From positions 1-43,900 of the forward strand of contig NZ_LIQQ01000615.1 of assembly GCF_001418565.1 (NCBI RefSeq): a stretch of 43,900 bases of DNA, written 5' to 3'. The notes below the pieces were generated by a model. It saw only the letters and a program-made list of their open reading frames with translations, had not been told where the DNA came from and did not search any database. Numbering within the stretch: position 1 is the stretch's first letter; each line of letters begins with the position of its first letter. This document shows positions 23,345 through 31,296 of the stretch, piece after piece. Source of the stretch: Streptomyces graminilatus (GTDB lineage: Bacteria > Actinomycetota > Actinomycetes > Streptomycetales > Streptomycetaceae). A program made the translations under genes and the position numbers.

Positions 23345-24478
23345 TCAGCTGACGCCTTCGCGCAGCGCGTCCTGCGCGGCACGCAGACGCTCGTCCAAGC
23401 CGCTGGTCTTCATGATGGCCTCCCTCATGAGGACGTGCTGAGCGGTCTCCTGGGCGCGGGCCGTGGTGAGCCGCGAGTGTGCGGCACGCAGGAAGCGCCA
23501 GCCGTACTCGCTCGGCATGGAGGGGTCCTGGCCGTCCTCGATCATCTGCTGGATCTGGCCGGTGAAGCACCACAGGGCCTGCACCGTCAGTTCGCAGGCC
23601 ACCAGCTCGTCCACGGTGAGGGCGCGCTCGGGCGCGACGGCCGCGTAGGCGACGCCGGACCAGCCCGCGTATCCGGCGGAGATTCCGCGTACGCCGAAAG
23701 ACACGATGTCGGGGTGGTCGAATCCTGTGGCCAGGAGCTTTTCCTCCACCTCACCGTCCAGTGGTGCGGGCCCGCCGGCGGCGCCGCGGTCGACGAGGAC
23801 GGACGGGGTGGACAGCAGGCGGAGCGCGGTGTCGTACTGGCTGCCGGTCCAAGGGCCGGAGGCGAGCCAGTACAGGGACAGGACGTATTCGGGGTTCGGC
23901 AGCCCTGTGTGGTCCTCACCGAGGAGGTCGCGGATCTTCGCCTTCGCCCAGGGAAGGTCGGCGGCGTAGGAGCGGTAGCGCCACACCGCGAGCTCGGTGA
24001 GCGACGCGGGTGTGTGGGGCTCGACGAGGTGGAATACGGCGACGCCGCAGGCGAAGACATGGAGGGTGCACTCGGCGGCGGCGTGTTCCACCTGGGCCGC
24101 CGAGGAGTGCAGCCAGGCGTCCTCGGTGTGGTGGGTCATGTCGGCGCGGAGCCGCTGGGCGCACTCGGCGCCGATGAAGACCGGCAGGAACTTGTGGGAG
24201 TCGACTTCGATTCCCACGGCGGTGGTCAGCGCGGTGCTGTGGAGTCCGAGGGCTTCGGCGAACCGCGTCTTGGCGTCGTCGGGGGCCTGGGCCAGTGCGG
24301 TGTCGAGGATTGCCTGGATTTCGGGGCTCGGAACTTTTGCCTCACCGCCTGCCTCCCAGTTGGACACTGCGCGGTCGCTGATGCCCAGTTGGTCGGCGAA
24401 CTTGCGGATACTCAGGCGCAGGGCGTCTGTGCGGAGCAGCCGGACACTGTGGCCGGTCCACTGCCTCACCGTGACCAC
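23345..24478 (-). CDS. XRE-family transcriptional regulator
   Basis: A 377-residue regulator. A helix-turn-helix spans residues ~15-55 (LRLSIRKFADQLGISDRAVS NWEAGGEAKVPS). The remaining ~300 residues are a helical, possibly TPR-like sensor region ('AAAECTLHVFACGVAVFHLV', 'LPWAKAKIRDLLGEDHTGLP', 'RALTVDELVACELTVQALWC'), as in many Streptomyces XRE proteins. The GTG at 24478 has GGGGG seven bases upstream; a second GTG at 24469 is close. It is divergent from the Nudix-led operon, with a 210-base intergenic region carrying two direct repeats that are its probable binding sites. Confidence 0.85.
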   Translation of the reverse strand: MVTVRQWTGHSVRLLRTDALRLSIRKFADQLGISDRAVSNWEAGGEAKVPSPEIQAILDTALAQAPDDAKTRFAEALGLHSTALTTAVGIEVDSHKFLPVFIGAECAQRLRADMTHHTEDAWLHSSAAQVEHAAAECTLHVFACGVAVFHLVEPHTPASLTELAVWRYRSYAADLPWAKAKIRDLLGEDHTGLPNPEYVLSLYWLASGPWTGSQYDTALRLLSTPSVLVDRGAAGGPAPLDGEVEEKLLATGFDHPDIVSFGVRGISAGYAGWSGVAYAAVAPERALTVDELVACELTVQALWCFTGQIQQMIEDGQDPSMPSEYGWRFLRAAHSRLTTARAQETAQHVLMREAIMKTSGLDERLRAAQDALREGVS

Positions 24479-24534
24479 TGCCGTACCCCCGTCCACTCTC
24501 GTCCGACCGCTGAAGTCCCAACGTCGCGAGGCAT

Positions 24535-24576
24535 GTTCAGCATTCGTGCAGCACTGGTTCAGCATCCGTGCATCAC
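24535..24576. repeat. two 20-bp direct repeats, 22-bp period; candidate XRE operator
   Basis: GTTCAGCATTCGTGCAGCAC (24535-24554) and GTTCAGCATCCGTGCATCAC (24557-24576) match at 18 of 20 positions and are offset by 22 bp, close to two helical turns, so both face the same side of the DNA. They lie about 57 bases upstream of the XRE start and 112 upstream of the Nudix start. An inverted repeat, CACACC-N8-GGTGTG (24574-24593), abuts them. The position suits a regulator acting on both divergent operons. Confidence 0.65.
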
Positions 24577-24688
24577 ACCTGGGTCCTGGTGTGCTCCATC
24601 CTGAATCCGCGAGGCTGGAGATCCTCACCGCGATGCGGCGCTCCGCCTCGACTGTGTGACGTACCGCAACCAGAAGGAAATCTACGCG

Positions 24689-25156
24689 ATGACCGCAGTC
24701 GTCAAGCGCAGTGCCCGCGCCATCCTCCTCGACGGTGACGAACTTGTCCTGATCAAGCGCACGAAGCCGGATCGGGCCCCCTACTGGGTAACGGTCGGCG
24801 GCGGCGTGGAGGCGGACGACGAGTCCGTCGAAGCGGCCCTGCACCGTGAGGTGTTCGAGGAACTCGGCGGCACGGTGGAAGGTGCCGAACTCGTCTACCT
24901 GATCACCGACGAGCTGGACGGCGGCATCGGCATCCAGCACATCTTCGCCGCACGCCTGGTGTCGATGGACCTGGCCGCCCGCACCGGCAGCGAGTTCAGC
25001 AAGCCGGAGCGGGGCGGCTACGAGGTGGTCCGAGTGCCGTTCACCGCCGCAGCGGTGCGTGAACTTGACCTGATGCCGCCCCAGTTGGGGGAATTCATCG
25101 CCGCCAATACCGGGGCGATCTCCTCCGTCCTGGACACGCCGGTCCGTAAGGCGTGA
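24689..25156 (+). CDS. Nudix hydrolase, first gene of the enzyme operon
   Basis: A 155-residue Nudix enzyme. The ATG at 24689 has AAGGA ten bases upstream and starts MTAVVKRSARAILLDGDELV. The box GGGVEADDESVEAALHREVF followed by EELGG fits the consensus, with a Glu before the usual spacing satisfied by 'DDE'. 'LITDELDGGIGIQHIFAARL' follows the box, and 'ERGGYEVVRVPFT' near the end is the usual substrate-loop region. As operon leader it may clean up or activate an NDP-linked intermediate of the pathway encoded downstream. The next gene begins six bases after its stop. Confidence 0.9.
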   Translation: MTAVVKRSARAILLDGDELVLIKRTKPDRAPYWVTVGGGVEADDESVEAALHREVFEELGGTVEGAELVYLITDELDGGIGIQHIFAARLVSMDLAARTGSEFSKPERGGYEVVRVPFTAAAVRELDLMPPQLGEFIAANTGAISSVLDTPVRKA

Positions 25157-25162
25157 GCGCCG

Positions 25163-25825
25163 ATGCCCACCGCGTGGCCGGGCTTCGTCAGCCTCAACGG
25201 TCCTGACAACGTCGGCAAGACGACACAGCTGCGGCTGCTGGCCCGGCACCGCAGCGGATGCCAGCCGCTGGGCGCGATCCATGACCACGACCCCGAGCCG
25301 TGGGAACGGGTGGCGGCCGGCGACTACGCGGCGTGGTGGTTCGAGACGTCCACCACCCTCGAGTTGACCGGGATGCTGCTGGCCGGCCACGCCAAGCGGG
25401 CCGCCGCCCGGGAGCCGGGCCGCACGGGTCTGCTCGACCGCGGTCTGCCCATGCTCCTCGCGGTGGCCGCCGCGACCTGCGCGGTCAAGGAGCGAGTGCC
25501 CGTCCAGCAGGCCCTGGACACCGTGGCCGACATCGCCGGTGCATACCCCAGTCCACCGGAGACTGCTGTTCTCCTGGTTCCCGCGCTGGATGCCGAACGC
25601 AGTTACGCGATCACCAGTGCCCGGGAGGGCCGTCCCTGGACCGGTGTCTACCCCTCCTACCAGAAGACACTGCACGCGGTCCTGCTCCAGCAGGCCGACC
25701 ACGGCTCCTACGCCGCGGTGGTGACCTGCGAGGACCGCTCGCCCGACGACGTCCACGCTGAGATAGCCGCTTTCCTCGACAGCTCCCTGCCGGCTCTGCC
25801 GCTCATGGACGGGAACCCCCGATGA
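25163..25825 (+). CDS. thymidylate-kinase-like P-loop kinase
   Basis: A 220-residue P-loop kinase. FVSLNGPDNVGKTTQLRLLA (residues 8-27) is the Walker A of the thymidylate kinase group (GxxxxGKTTQ). A central 'RTGLLDRGLPMLLAVAAATC' holds the DRG motif where dTMP kinases have DR(Y/F). It lacks the strict dTMP-binding and LID signatures, and the length fits the family. It probably phosphorylates a nucleoside monophosphate or similar ligand. It sits between the Nudix gene and the fused kinase gene; its last four bases overlap the next start (ATGA). Confidence 0.82.
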   Translation: MPTAWPGFVSLNGPDNVGKTTQLRLLARHRSGCQPLGAIHDHDPEPWERVAAGDYAAWWFETSTTLELTGMLLAGHAKRAAAREPGRTGLLDRGLPMLLAVAAATCAVKERVPVQQALDTVADIAGAYPSPPETAVLLVPALDAERSYAITSAREGRPWTGVYPSYQKTLHAVLLQQADHGSYAAVVTCEDRSPDDVHAEIAAFLDSSLPALPLMDGNPR

Positions 25826-27612
25826 CCGTATACGCGCCCCTGGTGATTCCGCCTGGACTGGCCCACGCCGTCCACGCTCTGCCGGAGAAGGACCGCCGGC
25901 GGCTGGACGACGCCGTCACCCGGCTGCACACCGTCAACGGCCGCTTGTGGGACGCCGAGGACCTCGTGCGCGGCGCCGCGCTGGGGGCCGGACACGTGGC
26001 CGACGGCAAGCGGGAGATCGACCAGCTCAACGCCGAGCGCAACCAACTGGCCGAGCGCGCTGACGAGATCCTCGGCACCCTTGCCGGGCCCGACCGCGCC
26101 GATGTTCCGCTGCACACCGAGACCCTCGCCTCGGTCGTGGACCGGCTCTCGGTCCTCACCTTGAGGATCTGGCACAGCGAACGCGTGGCGAAGCGGGACG
26201 AGCTGATGCGCCGTCGCATCCCCGCCCTGCACCGGCAGCGCGAGGAGCTGTGCTCCGCGCTCGATTCCCTGGTCCGTGCTGTCGTGGCCGGGAAGCGGCG
26301 CCTGCCTTCACCGGCTCGCTACAAGCTGTACGGTCAGGACGAGGCGGCAGTGGAGGTCCAGCCGAGTACTCGCCTGCGGCGGGTCCTTGCCTTCGGCGGC
26401 CTCAGTGAGTGCGGCAAGAGCACCAGCGCGGAATTCGTCCGGGACACCTGCGGCGCCCAGCGCCTGAAGATCGGGTACCTGTTGCGGCAGGCCGCGCACC
26501 GCCGCAGCCTCGCCGACCCCTACACGCTCTCCGCGCGCCGCCAGGCCGAGTTGCTGCTCGACGAGCTGAACCGCTTCGCCGAAGGCAACCCGGACACGCG
26601 GCTGTTCACCATCGAGTCCGTACACGACGACGCTTCGATCGCCGAGCTCAAGGACCTTCTGGGCGACCGGCTGCAGATCGTGTATCTGGACGCCGATTTC
26701 ACGGTGCGGGTCACGCGGTCCGGTACGGCGCCGCAGGCCGTGGCCGCCAAGGACGAGGTCAAGATGAGCCGCGGTGCCCACCGCGTGGCCGCGCTCGCCG
26801 ACCATGTGATCGACAACTCCGGCAGCATCGCTTCCTTGCGTGCCCAGCTGCGACGCATCGCCCTCCCGCCCGCCTCCACAACCCTGCGGGTCGCCACTCC
26901 GTACGGGCTCGGCCTGCCAGCCGTCGTCGCCTCGGCCACCGCCGACTTCACCGACGCCCTCCGCGCGCACGCCGGTGTGCGGCTCGCCGCGCTGACCGGC
27001 AGCCCGGGCGAGGGCGGCTGGATCGCTGGCTGGTCGGACCTGGACCTCCTCGTGATCGCCGAGCACGAGGCCACCTTCCACATCCATGAAGCCCTCGCGC
27101 ACTACCGCGCCGCGCTAGCGGGCGTCACGTCTCTCGGCCCGTCCCTCATGACGCCGGGCGAACTGACCGCGCGGCACCTCACCCCGCGCCTCGCCTTCGC
27201 GCTGCACCAACTGCAGCAGGGCCATCCCGTCCTGCACGCCGCGCCCGGCATCGAGCTGCCCGCCGTCAGCCGCGCCGAGCTCGACCTGGCCGCGGTCCGC
27301 GAACTGCCCCAGGTCATCCTCACCCTGCGCCGCCTGCGCGCCGACGCCGGACCCGACAGCATCCGTCAGCTGTACAAGCACCTCGTCCTGGCCTGCCGCC
27401 TGCTGCTGCGCGAGCACAACCAGTGGGAGACCGGAGCCGACCGTATCCTCGCCGCCGCCTCCCGGCTGCCCGCACTGCCCGCGTTCAGCTTGCCGCCGCT
27501 GGCCGAGGTCTCCGCTGTCTGGCGCGACGGCAACCGCGAGAGCACGCTCAAGCCCCTCACCGTCGCCGTCGACGGCTTCCTGGACTGGTACGCCGCGCAA
27601 GTCGCCGCCTGA
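25822..27612 (+). CDS. DUF4254 / P-loop kinase / nucleotidyltransferase fusion
   Basis: A 596-residue three-part protein. Residues ~25-140 match DUF4254: 'RLHTVNGRLWDAEDLVRGAA' and 'ADGKREIDQLNAERNQLAER', the same pattern as 'N..LW..ED.aR....I...Kr.ID.lNq.RNd'. Residues ~190-350 are a P-loop kinase: VLAFGGLSECGKSTSAEFVR, with 'LQIVYLDADFTVRVTRSGTA' and 'VIDNSGS' later, as in dephospho-CoA/nucleotide kinases. Residues ~365-590 have a polymerase-beta-type nucleotidyltransferase motif (ALTGSPGEGGWIAGWSDLDL LVIAE: GS then DxD). DUF4254 genes usually occur in LPS/heptose-type sugar loci. One chain that can phosphorylate and add a nucleotide would suit activation of a sugar. Domain limits are approximate. 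Confidence 0.82.
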   Translation: MTVYAPLVIPPGLAHAVHALPEKDRRRLDDAVTRLHTVNGRLWDAEDLVRGAALGAGHVADGKREIDQLNAERNQLAERADEILGTLAGPDRADVPLHTETLASVVDRLSVLTLRIWHSERVAKRDELMRRRIPALHRQREELCSALDSLVRAVVAGKRRLPSPARYKLYGQDEAAVEVQPSTRLRRVLAFGGLSECGKSTSAEFVRDTCGAQRLKIGYLLRQAAHRRSLADPYTLSARRQAELLLDELNRFAEGNPDTRLFTIESVHDDASIAELKDLLGDRLQIVYLDADFTVRVTRSGTAPQAVAAKDEVKMSRGAHRVAALADHVIDNSGSIASLRAQLRRIALPPASTTLRVATPYGLGLPAVVASATADFTDALRAHAGVRLAALTGSPGEGGWIAGWSDLDLLVIAEHEATFHIHEALAHYRAALAGVTSLGPSLMTPGELTARHLTPRLAFALHQLQQGHPVLHAAPGIELPAVSRAELDLAAVRELPQVILTLRRLRADAGPDSIRQLYKHLVLACRLLLREHNQWETGADRILAAASRLPALPAFSLPPLAEVSAVWRDGNRESTLKPLTVAVDGFLDWYAAQVAA

Positions 27613-27663
27613 CGTCCCGCCGCCCGGTCCGCCCTCCTCCTCTTCGTCCGCAGGAGCTTCGCC

Positions 27664-28239
27664 ATGCCCGAAACCCGTGTCGTGCCGCTGTTCTCGGCGC
27701 GTGTCGTCGAACGCCTCAGCGCCGGTGCAACCAGCCGCCCCGAACGCGTCATCCACTCCCTGGACGGCATCGAAGACCCCGTCCAGCCCGAGGCACTGGC
27801 CGCCACCGGACAGTCGTTGTGGAAGCACGTGGAGGCGCAGCTGTCGTACGCCGACAGCACTGCGGACTTCCTGCTCGGACTGGATGCCGGCGGCATCCTG
27901 CCCACCGTCGCGCTCGCCACCGCCTCCCACCTGCCCTACAAGATCGCCTGGAAGCTCCACCTGCCGCTCGACGGCGCGGTCCGCTTCCGCGAGCCGCACG
28001 CGATGCGCACCGACGTCTTCGCCTACGGCATCGCCCCCGGACAACGGATCGTCCTCGTGGACGACGAGATCACCACCGGCCAGACCCTCGCCGACCTCAC
28101 CGTCCGGCTCCGTGAGGCCGGGGCCGAACCGCTGGCCGCCGCCTGTCTCGTGGAGGACACCACCCGCGGGGCCCGCGCGCTCCTCGACTCCCTCGGCCTC
28201 CCCCTGATCTCCCTCACCACGATCGGGGCCGCCCCGTGA
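27664..28239 (+). CDS. phosphoribosyltransferase (adenine-type fold)
   Basis: A 191-residue type I phosphoribosyltransferase. The PRPP loop is RIVLVDDEITTGQTLADLTV, with two acids before TTG. The N-terminal fold has 'DFLLGLDAGGILPTVALATA', the usual PPi-loop region, and 'HLPYKIAWKLHLPLDG'. It would transfer ribose 5-phosphate from PRPP to a base, or run in reverse. The substrate is not identifiable. AGGAG (27652-27656) lies seven bases before the ATG. The stop overlaps the GT9 start (GTGA), so the two are coupled. Confidence 0.87.
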   Translation: MPETRVVPLFSARVVERLSAGATSRPERVIHSLDGIEDPVQPEALAATGQSLWKHVEAQLSYADSTADFLLGLDAGGILPTVALATASHLPYKIAWKLHLPLDGAVRFREPHAMRTDVFAYGIAPGQRIVLVDDEITTGQTLADLTVRLREAGAEPLAAACLVEDTTRGARALLDSLGLPLISLTTIGAAP

Positions 28240-29411
28240 CCACGCTCACCCCCGTTGGCATCGCGTTCCGCCCGGGAACACAGATCCACTCCGCCCACAC
28301 CGTGCACACCACACCCCTCGGATACGACCGCGCGAGCATCCCCGTCGGCTCGCCGCTGCCGGTTCCCGCCTCCTCCGAACTCGTCGACCGGCTCAACACC
28401 TGCGACGAGATCGAGGTCAGCTTCCACGGCAAACTCGGCGACACCCTCCTCGCCCTCGCCGCTGTCCGCGTCCTGACCGAGTGGCGCTCACTGCGTGCGC
28501 TGTCCACCACCGTCCGGGCCACCGGACCGTACACACAACTGATCGCCCGCTCCGGACTGCTCACCCACACCTCGCCGCCCGACGACGACGCCCGAGCGGG
28601 CGTCGGCCGGCGGGCCGTGATCGGAGACCGGGCCGGCATCGAGACACGCGGGCCGCAGGCCGCAGTGAGCGTCGTGTGCGACCCGGCCGCGCCGCCCGGC
28701 TGGTCCAGCGACGACCGCGCCCACCTCGACCTTCCCACCCGCCACTACCTCGCCCTCGAACGGCGCCTGGGCATCCGCCTGCCCGCCACCGCACCCTTCA
28801 CCCCGCTCCTGGTGAGCCAGGCAGGCGAGTTCACCGAGAAACTGCGCGCGGCCGGATGGCTGGACGGCCTCACCATCGCCGCCATCACCGCGACCAGCTG
28901 GCCGGAGCTCAAGGACTACACCCCCCGCCGGTACATCAACATCGCCAGGCAGATCGCCGACGCCTACAACACCCGGGTCAACCTGCTCGTCATCGGCGGC
29001 GATCCGGGCACCGGGATGAACATCTCCTCGCAGACCGCGCGCGGCAACGTGGAGATCCTGTATCTGGACGGGATCCCGGCCGACGACCTCGCCGACCTGT
29101 TCCCCCACTGCCGACTGGTGATCGGCAACGACACCGGCCTCACCCACCTCGCCGCCATGACCCGTATGCCCAACGGCGGCGGCCCGCCCGTCGTCGGCCT
29201 GTACGCACGGCACAGCCACAGCAAGTGGCGCACCGGCCTGCCGCACCATCACGCGATGGCCGCCGCCCTGTCCGAGCGTATGCACCAGGGCGACCTGTGC
29301 CCTGTACGCGATGTGATCGCCCCGTCCCCGGACATGGATCTCCACATGGACGTCTTCGACCCCGCCGCCCTGGCCGAGCTCTGCCTCGACCTGCTGAACG
29401 GGGTCCGCTGA
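28236..29411 (+). CDS. GT9-family (heptosyltransferase-like) glycosyltransferase
   Basis: A 391-residue GT-B glycosyltransferase of the ADP-heptose:LPS heptosyltransferase family. 'EIEVSFHGKLGDTLLALAAV' is the family's GD.l..tP.. start. 'NVEILYLDGIPADDLADLFP' and 'CRLVIGNDTGLTHLAAMTRM' are the nucleotide-sugar site with the hallmark NDTG..HLA. Actinomycetes have no LPS, so a heptosyl-LPS role is excluded; the acceptor is more likely a small molecule or a glycolipid. An N-terminal ~60-residue extension (THPVGIAFRPGTQIHS-like) precedes the family domain. The stop shares a base with the next ATG. Confidence 0.87.
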   Translation: MTTLTPVGIAFRPGTQIHSAHTVHTTPLGYDRASIPVGSPLPVPASSELVDRLNTCDEIEVSFHGKLGDTLLALAAVRVLTEWRSLRALSTTVRATGPYTQLIARSGLLTHTSPPDDDARAGVGRRAVIGDRAGIETRGPQAAVSVVCDPAAPPGWSSDDRAHLDLPTRHYLALERRLGIRLPATAPFTPLLVSQAGEFTEKLRAAGWLDGLTIAAITATSWPELKDYTPRRYINIARQIADAYNTRVNLLVIGGDPGTGMNISSQTARGNVEILYLDGIPADDLADLFPHCRLVIGNDTGLTHLAAMTRMPNGGGPPVVGLYARHSHSKWRTGLPHHHAMAAALSERMHQGDLCPVRDVIAPSPDMDLHMDVFDPAALAELCLDLLNGVR

Positions 29412-30550
29412 TGCCCGGCCGGCACCGCCTGCGGGTCGGACCAGTGCAGCGCTTCACCCGCAACCTGGTGTGCCCCGTCGATATCCCCGGCCGCCGCCTG
29501 CTGGTGAAGTACACCCGCGACCCGGCCGAGGCCCGTCAGGAGATCCACGGCCACGCCCGCCTGGCCGGCCACTACCGGGTCCCGGCCCTCCACGCCCGCC
29601 TGCGCGTGCCGGGCGGATACGTCCTGGTGTACGAGCGCCTACCCTCCGGCACGGACCGCGGGCTGCTGCTCGACCTGCTCAACACAACCGAGCCCACCGA
29701 CGAGTTGTACGCCTACATGTCCCAGCTCACGGCCGCCTACCGGGACGTCATGCTCGCCACCGCGCAACTGGCCTGTCCCGAACGCGTCGTGGGCAAGCTG
29801 TACCGGGACCGGGCAGCGCCGGGCGGCCGCCTCGACACGTACTACGCCGGAGCGGACTTCCCCGTCGCCGACGGCCTCGTCGACATCCCCATCTCCCGCC
29901 TCGGCGACTACACGCTGCACATCAACGGCCAACCCCACTGCCTGGACTGGGCCGCCACCCTGGAACAGCTTCGTGCGGACTTCGCTACGGCGGAGCCGGT
30001 GTGGGCGGCCCTGACCCAGGGCGATCCCACCGACGTCAACCTCGCCCACCCCCTGGCCTGGTTCGACTACGACACCGCCGGGCTGAACAGCATCGTCGGC
30101 GAATTGGCGAACTTCCTCTGGTACATCTGTGCCCTCGGCGGATGGCTCGTCCCCACCTACAACGTGCCCGCATTCACCGACCACCCGGCCACTTTCGACC
30201 ACGTCCCGGCCAACACCCCCGAGATCCACCGGGCCGAGGTCGACCACGCCGCCCGGACCGTCCGCATCGACTACACGCTGCGCCTTGCCGGACCGCGCCG
30301 ATCCGCCGTCACCGCGTACTGGAACGACCTGGTCCGTCCCGTCGCCGAACGGCTCTGGCCCGGCGGCAGCCTCGCCGAGCTGCTGCGCCCGTACGTGGCG
30401 ATGCGCATCCTCGGCGTCTACAACCTCGGCGAGCTGGCCCCGCGCGACCGGCTAGTCCTCCTCGCACGGCTCGCCGAGCTCCTGAGTCCCGCCTTCGACC
30501 CCACCACCTACTTCTTCTGCCCCCAGGAGGCGTCGTGCCCGGCTCCCTGA
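29411..30550 (+). CDS. APH-like small-molecule kinase
   Basis: A 379-residue protein with a divergent APH/choline-kinase fold. 'VDIPGRRLLVKYTRDPAEAR' gives the N-lobe Lys; 'LHARLRVPGGYVLVYERLPS' is the hinge. The catalytic loop appears as 'ALTQGDPTDVNLAHPLAWFD', with GD..xxN retained and Gln in place of His, followed by 'WFDYDTAGLNSIVGELANFL' as the metal-binding segment. It probably phosphorylates a sugar or sugar-like alcohol of the pathway. The start overlaps the GT9 stop by one base and the end overlaps the SDR gene by 16. Confidence 0.72.
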   Translation: MPGRHRLRVGPVQRFTRNLVCPVDIPGRRLLVKYTRDPAEARQEIHGHARLAGHYRVPALHARLRVPGGYVLVYERLPSGTDRGLLLDLLNTTEPTDELYAYMSQLTAAYRDVMLATAQLACPERVVGKLYRDRAAPGGRLDTYYAGADFPVADGLVDIPISRLGDYTLHINGQPHCLDWAATLEQLRADFATAEPVWAALTQGDPTDVNLAHPLAWFDYDTAGLNSIVGELANFLWYICALGGWLVPTYNVPAFTDHPATFDHVPANTPEIHRAEVDHAARTVRIDYTLRLAGPRRSAVTAYWNDLVRPVAERLWPGGSLAELLRPYVAMRILGVYNLGELAPRDRLVLLARLAELLSPAFDPTTYFFCPQEASCPAP

Positions 30551-31296
30551 ACGGACACACCGCGCTGATCACCGGGGCCACCGGTGGCATCGGCGCGGCC
30601 ATCGCCGAACGCCTGGCCGCCGACGGGGCCGCAGTCGTCCTCGCCCACCTCGACGACCACGAGGCCGCCGACGCGCTCACCCGCCGCTTCACCCAGGCCT
30701 CCATGACCGCCTTGCCCGTGGCCGCCGATCTCCGCGACCCGGATTCCGTCCACGCACTCTGCCAGCAGGCCCACGAACGCCTCGGACCGATCGACATCCT
30801 CGTCAGCAACGCCGGCGCCTACCCCCGCATCCCCTGGGCGCAGACCACCCCCGGCCGCTGGCGCGAAGCCCTGGACACCAACCTGACCAGCCACTACCTC
30901 CTCGCCCACGAACTCACGCCCTCCATGACCGACCGCGAGTGGGGACGCGTCATCACCATGGGCTCCGTCCTCGCCACCGCCGGCCGCCACGACCTTGTCG
31001 GCTACATCAGCGCCAAAGCCGGACTTGAAGGACTCACCCGCGCCCTCGCCCGCGAACTCGGCCCGTCCGGCATCACCGCCAACTGCGTGGCCCCCGGCTC
31101 CATCCGCGTCCCCGCCGAGGACGCCGTCGTCGACGACCCCGAAGCCATGACCGTCCGCCAGCTCGCCCGCCAGTGCATCCAACGCCGCGGTACCCCCTAC
31201 GACGTAGCGGCCGCCGTAGCCTTCCTCGCCTCCGAACAGGCCGGATTCATCACCGGGCAGACCCTCCGCGTCGACGGAGGCTGGGTTCTTGGCTGA
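30535..31296 (+). CDS. short-chain dehydrogenase/reductase
   Basis: A 253-residue classical SDR. The NAD(P) motif is ALITGATGGIGAAIAERLAA, the NAG motif is 'ILVSNAGAYPRIPW', the catalytic Ser is in 'VITMGSVLATAGRH', and YxxxK is 'LVGYISAKAGLEGL'. The C-terminus 'GFITGQTLRVDGGWVLG' is the usual SDR ending. The GTG at 30535 follows AGGAGG closely. It oxidises or reduces a hydroxyl/keto group in the operon's product. It overlaps both neighbours, which argues for a tightly coupled operon. Confidence 0.92.
   Translation: MPGSLNGHTALITGATGGIGAAIAERLAADGAAVVLAHLDDHEAADALTRRFTQASMTALPVAADLRDPDSVHALCQQAHERLGPIDILVSNAGAYPRIPWAQTTPGRWREALDTNLTSHYLLAHELTPSMTDREWGRVITMGSVLATAGRHDLVGYISAKAGLEGLTRALARELGPSGITANCVAPGSIRVPAEDAVVDDPEAMTVRQLARQCIQRRGTPYDVAAAVAFLASEQAGFITGQTLRVDGGWVLG

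Noticed and set aside
24535..24576. Direct repeats as plasmid iterons
   Set aside because: Only two copies, no replication initiator gene adjacent, and the position between divergent operons fits an operator better.
28481..30550. A 689-codon frame running through the GT9 gene into the kinase gene
   Set aside because: Before 29411 the frame is Arg/His/Pro-rich shadow of the GT9 gene; the kinase has its own ATG at 29411 overlapping the GT9 stop.
29470..31296. A 608-codon frame ending in the SDR
   Set aside because: Only the part from the GTG at 30535 has SDR character; upstream it is the shadow of the kinase gene.
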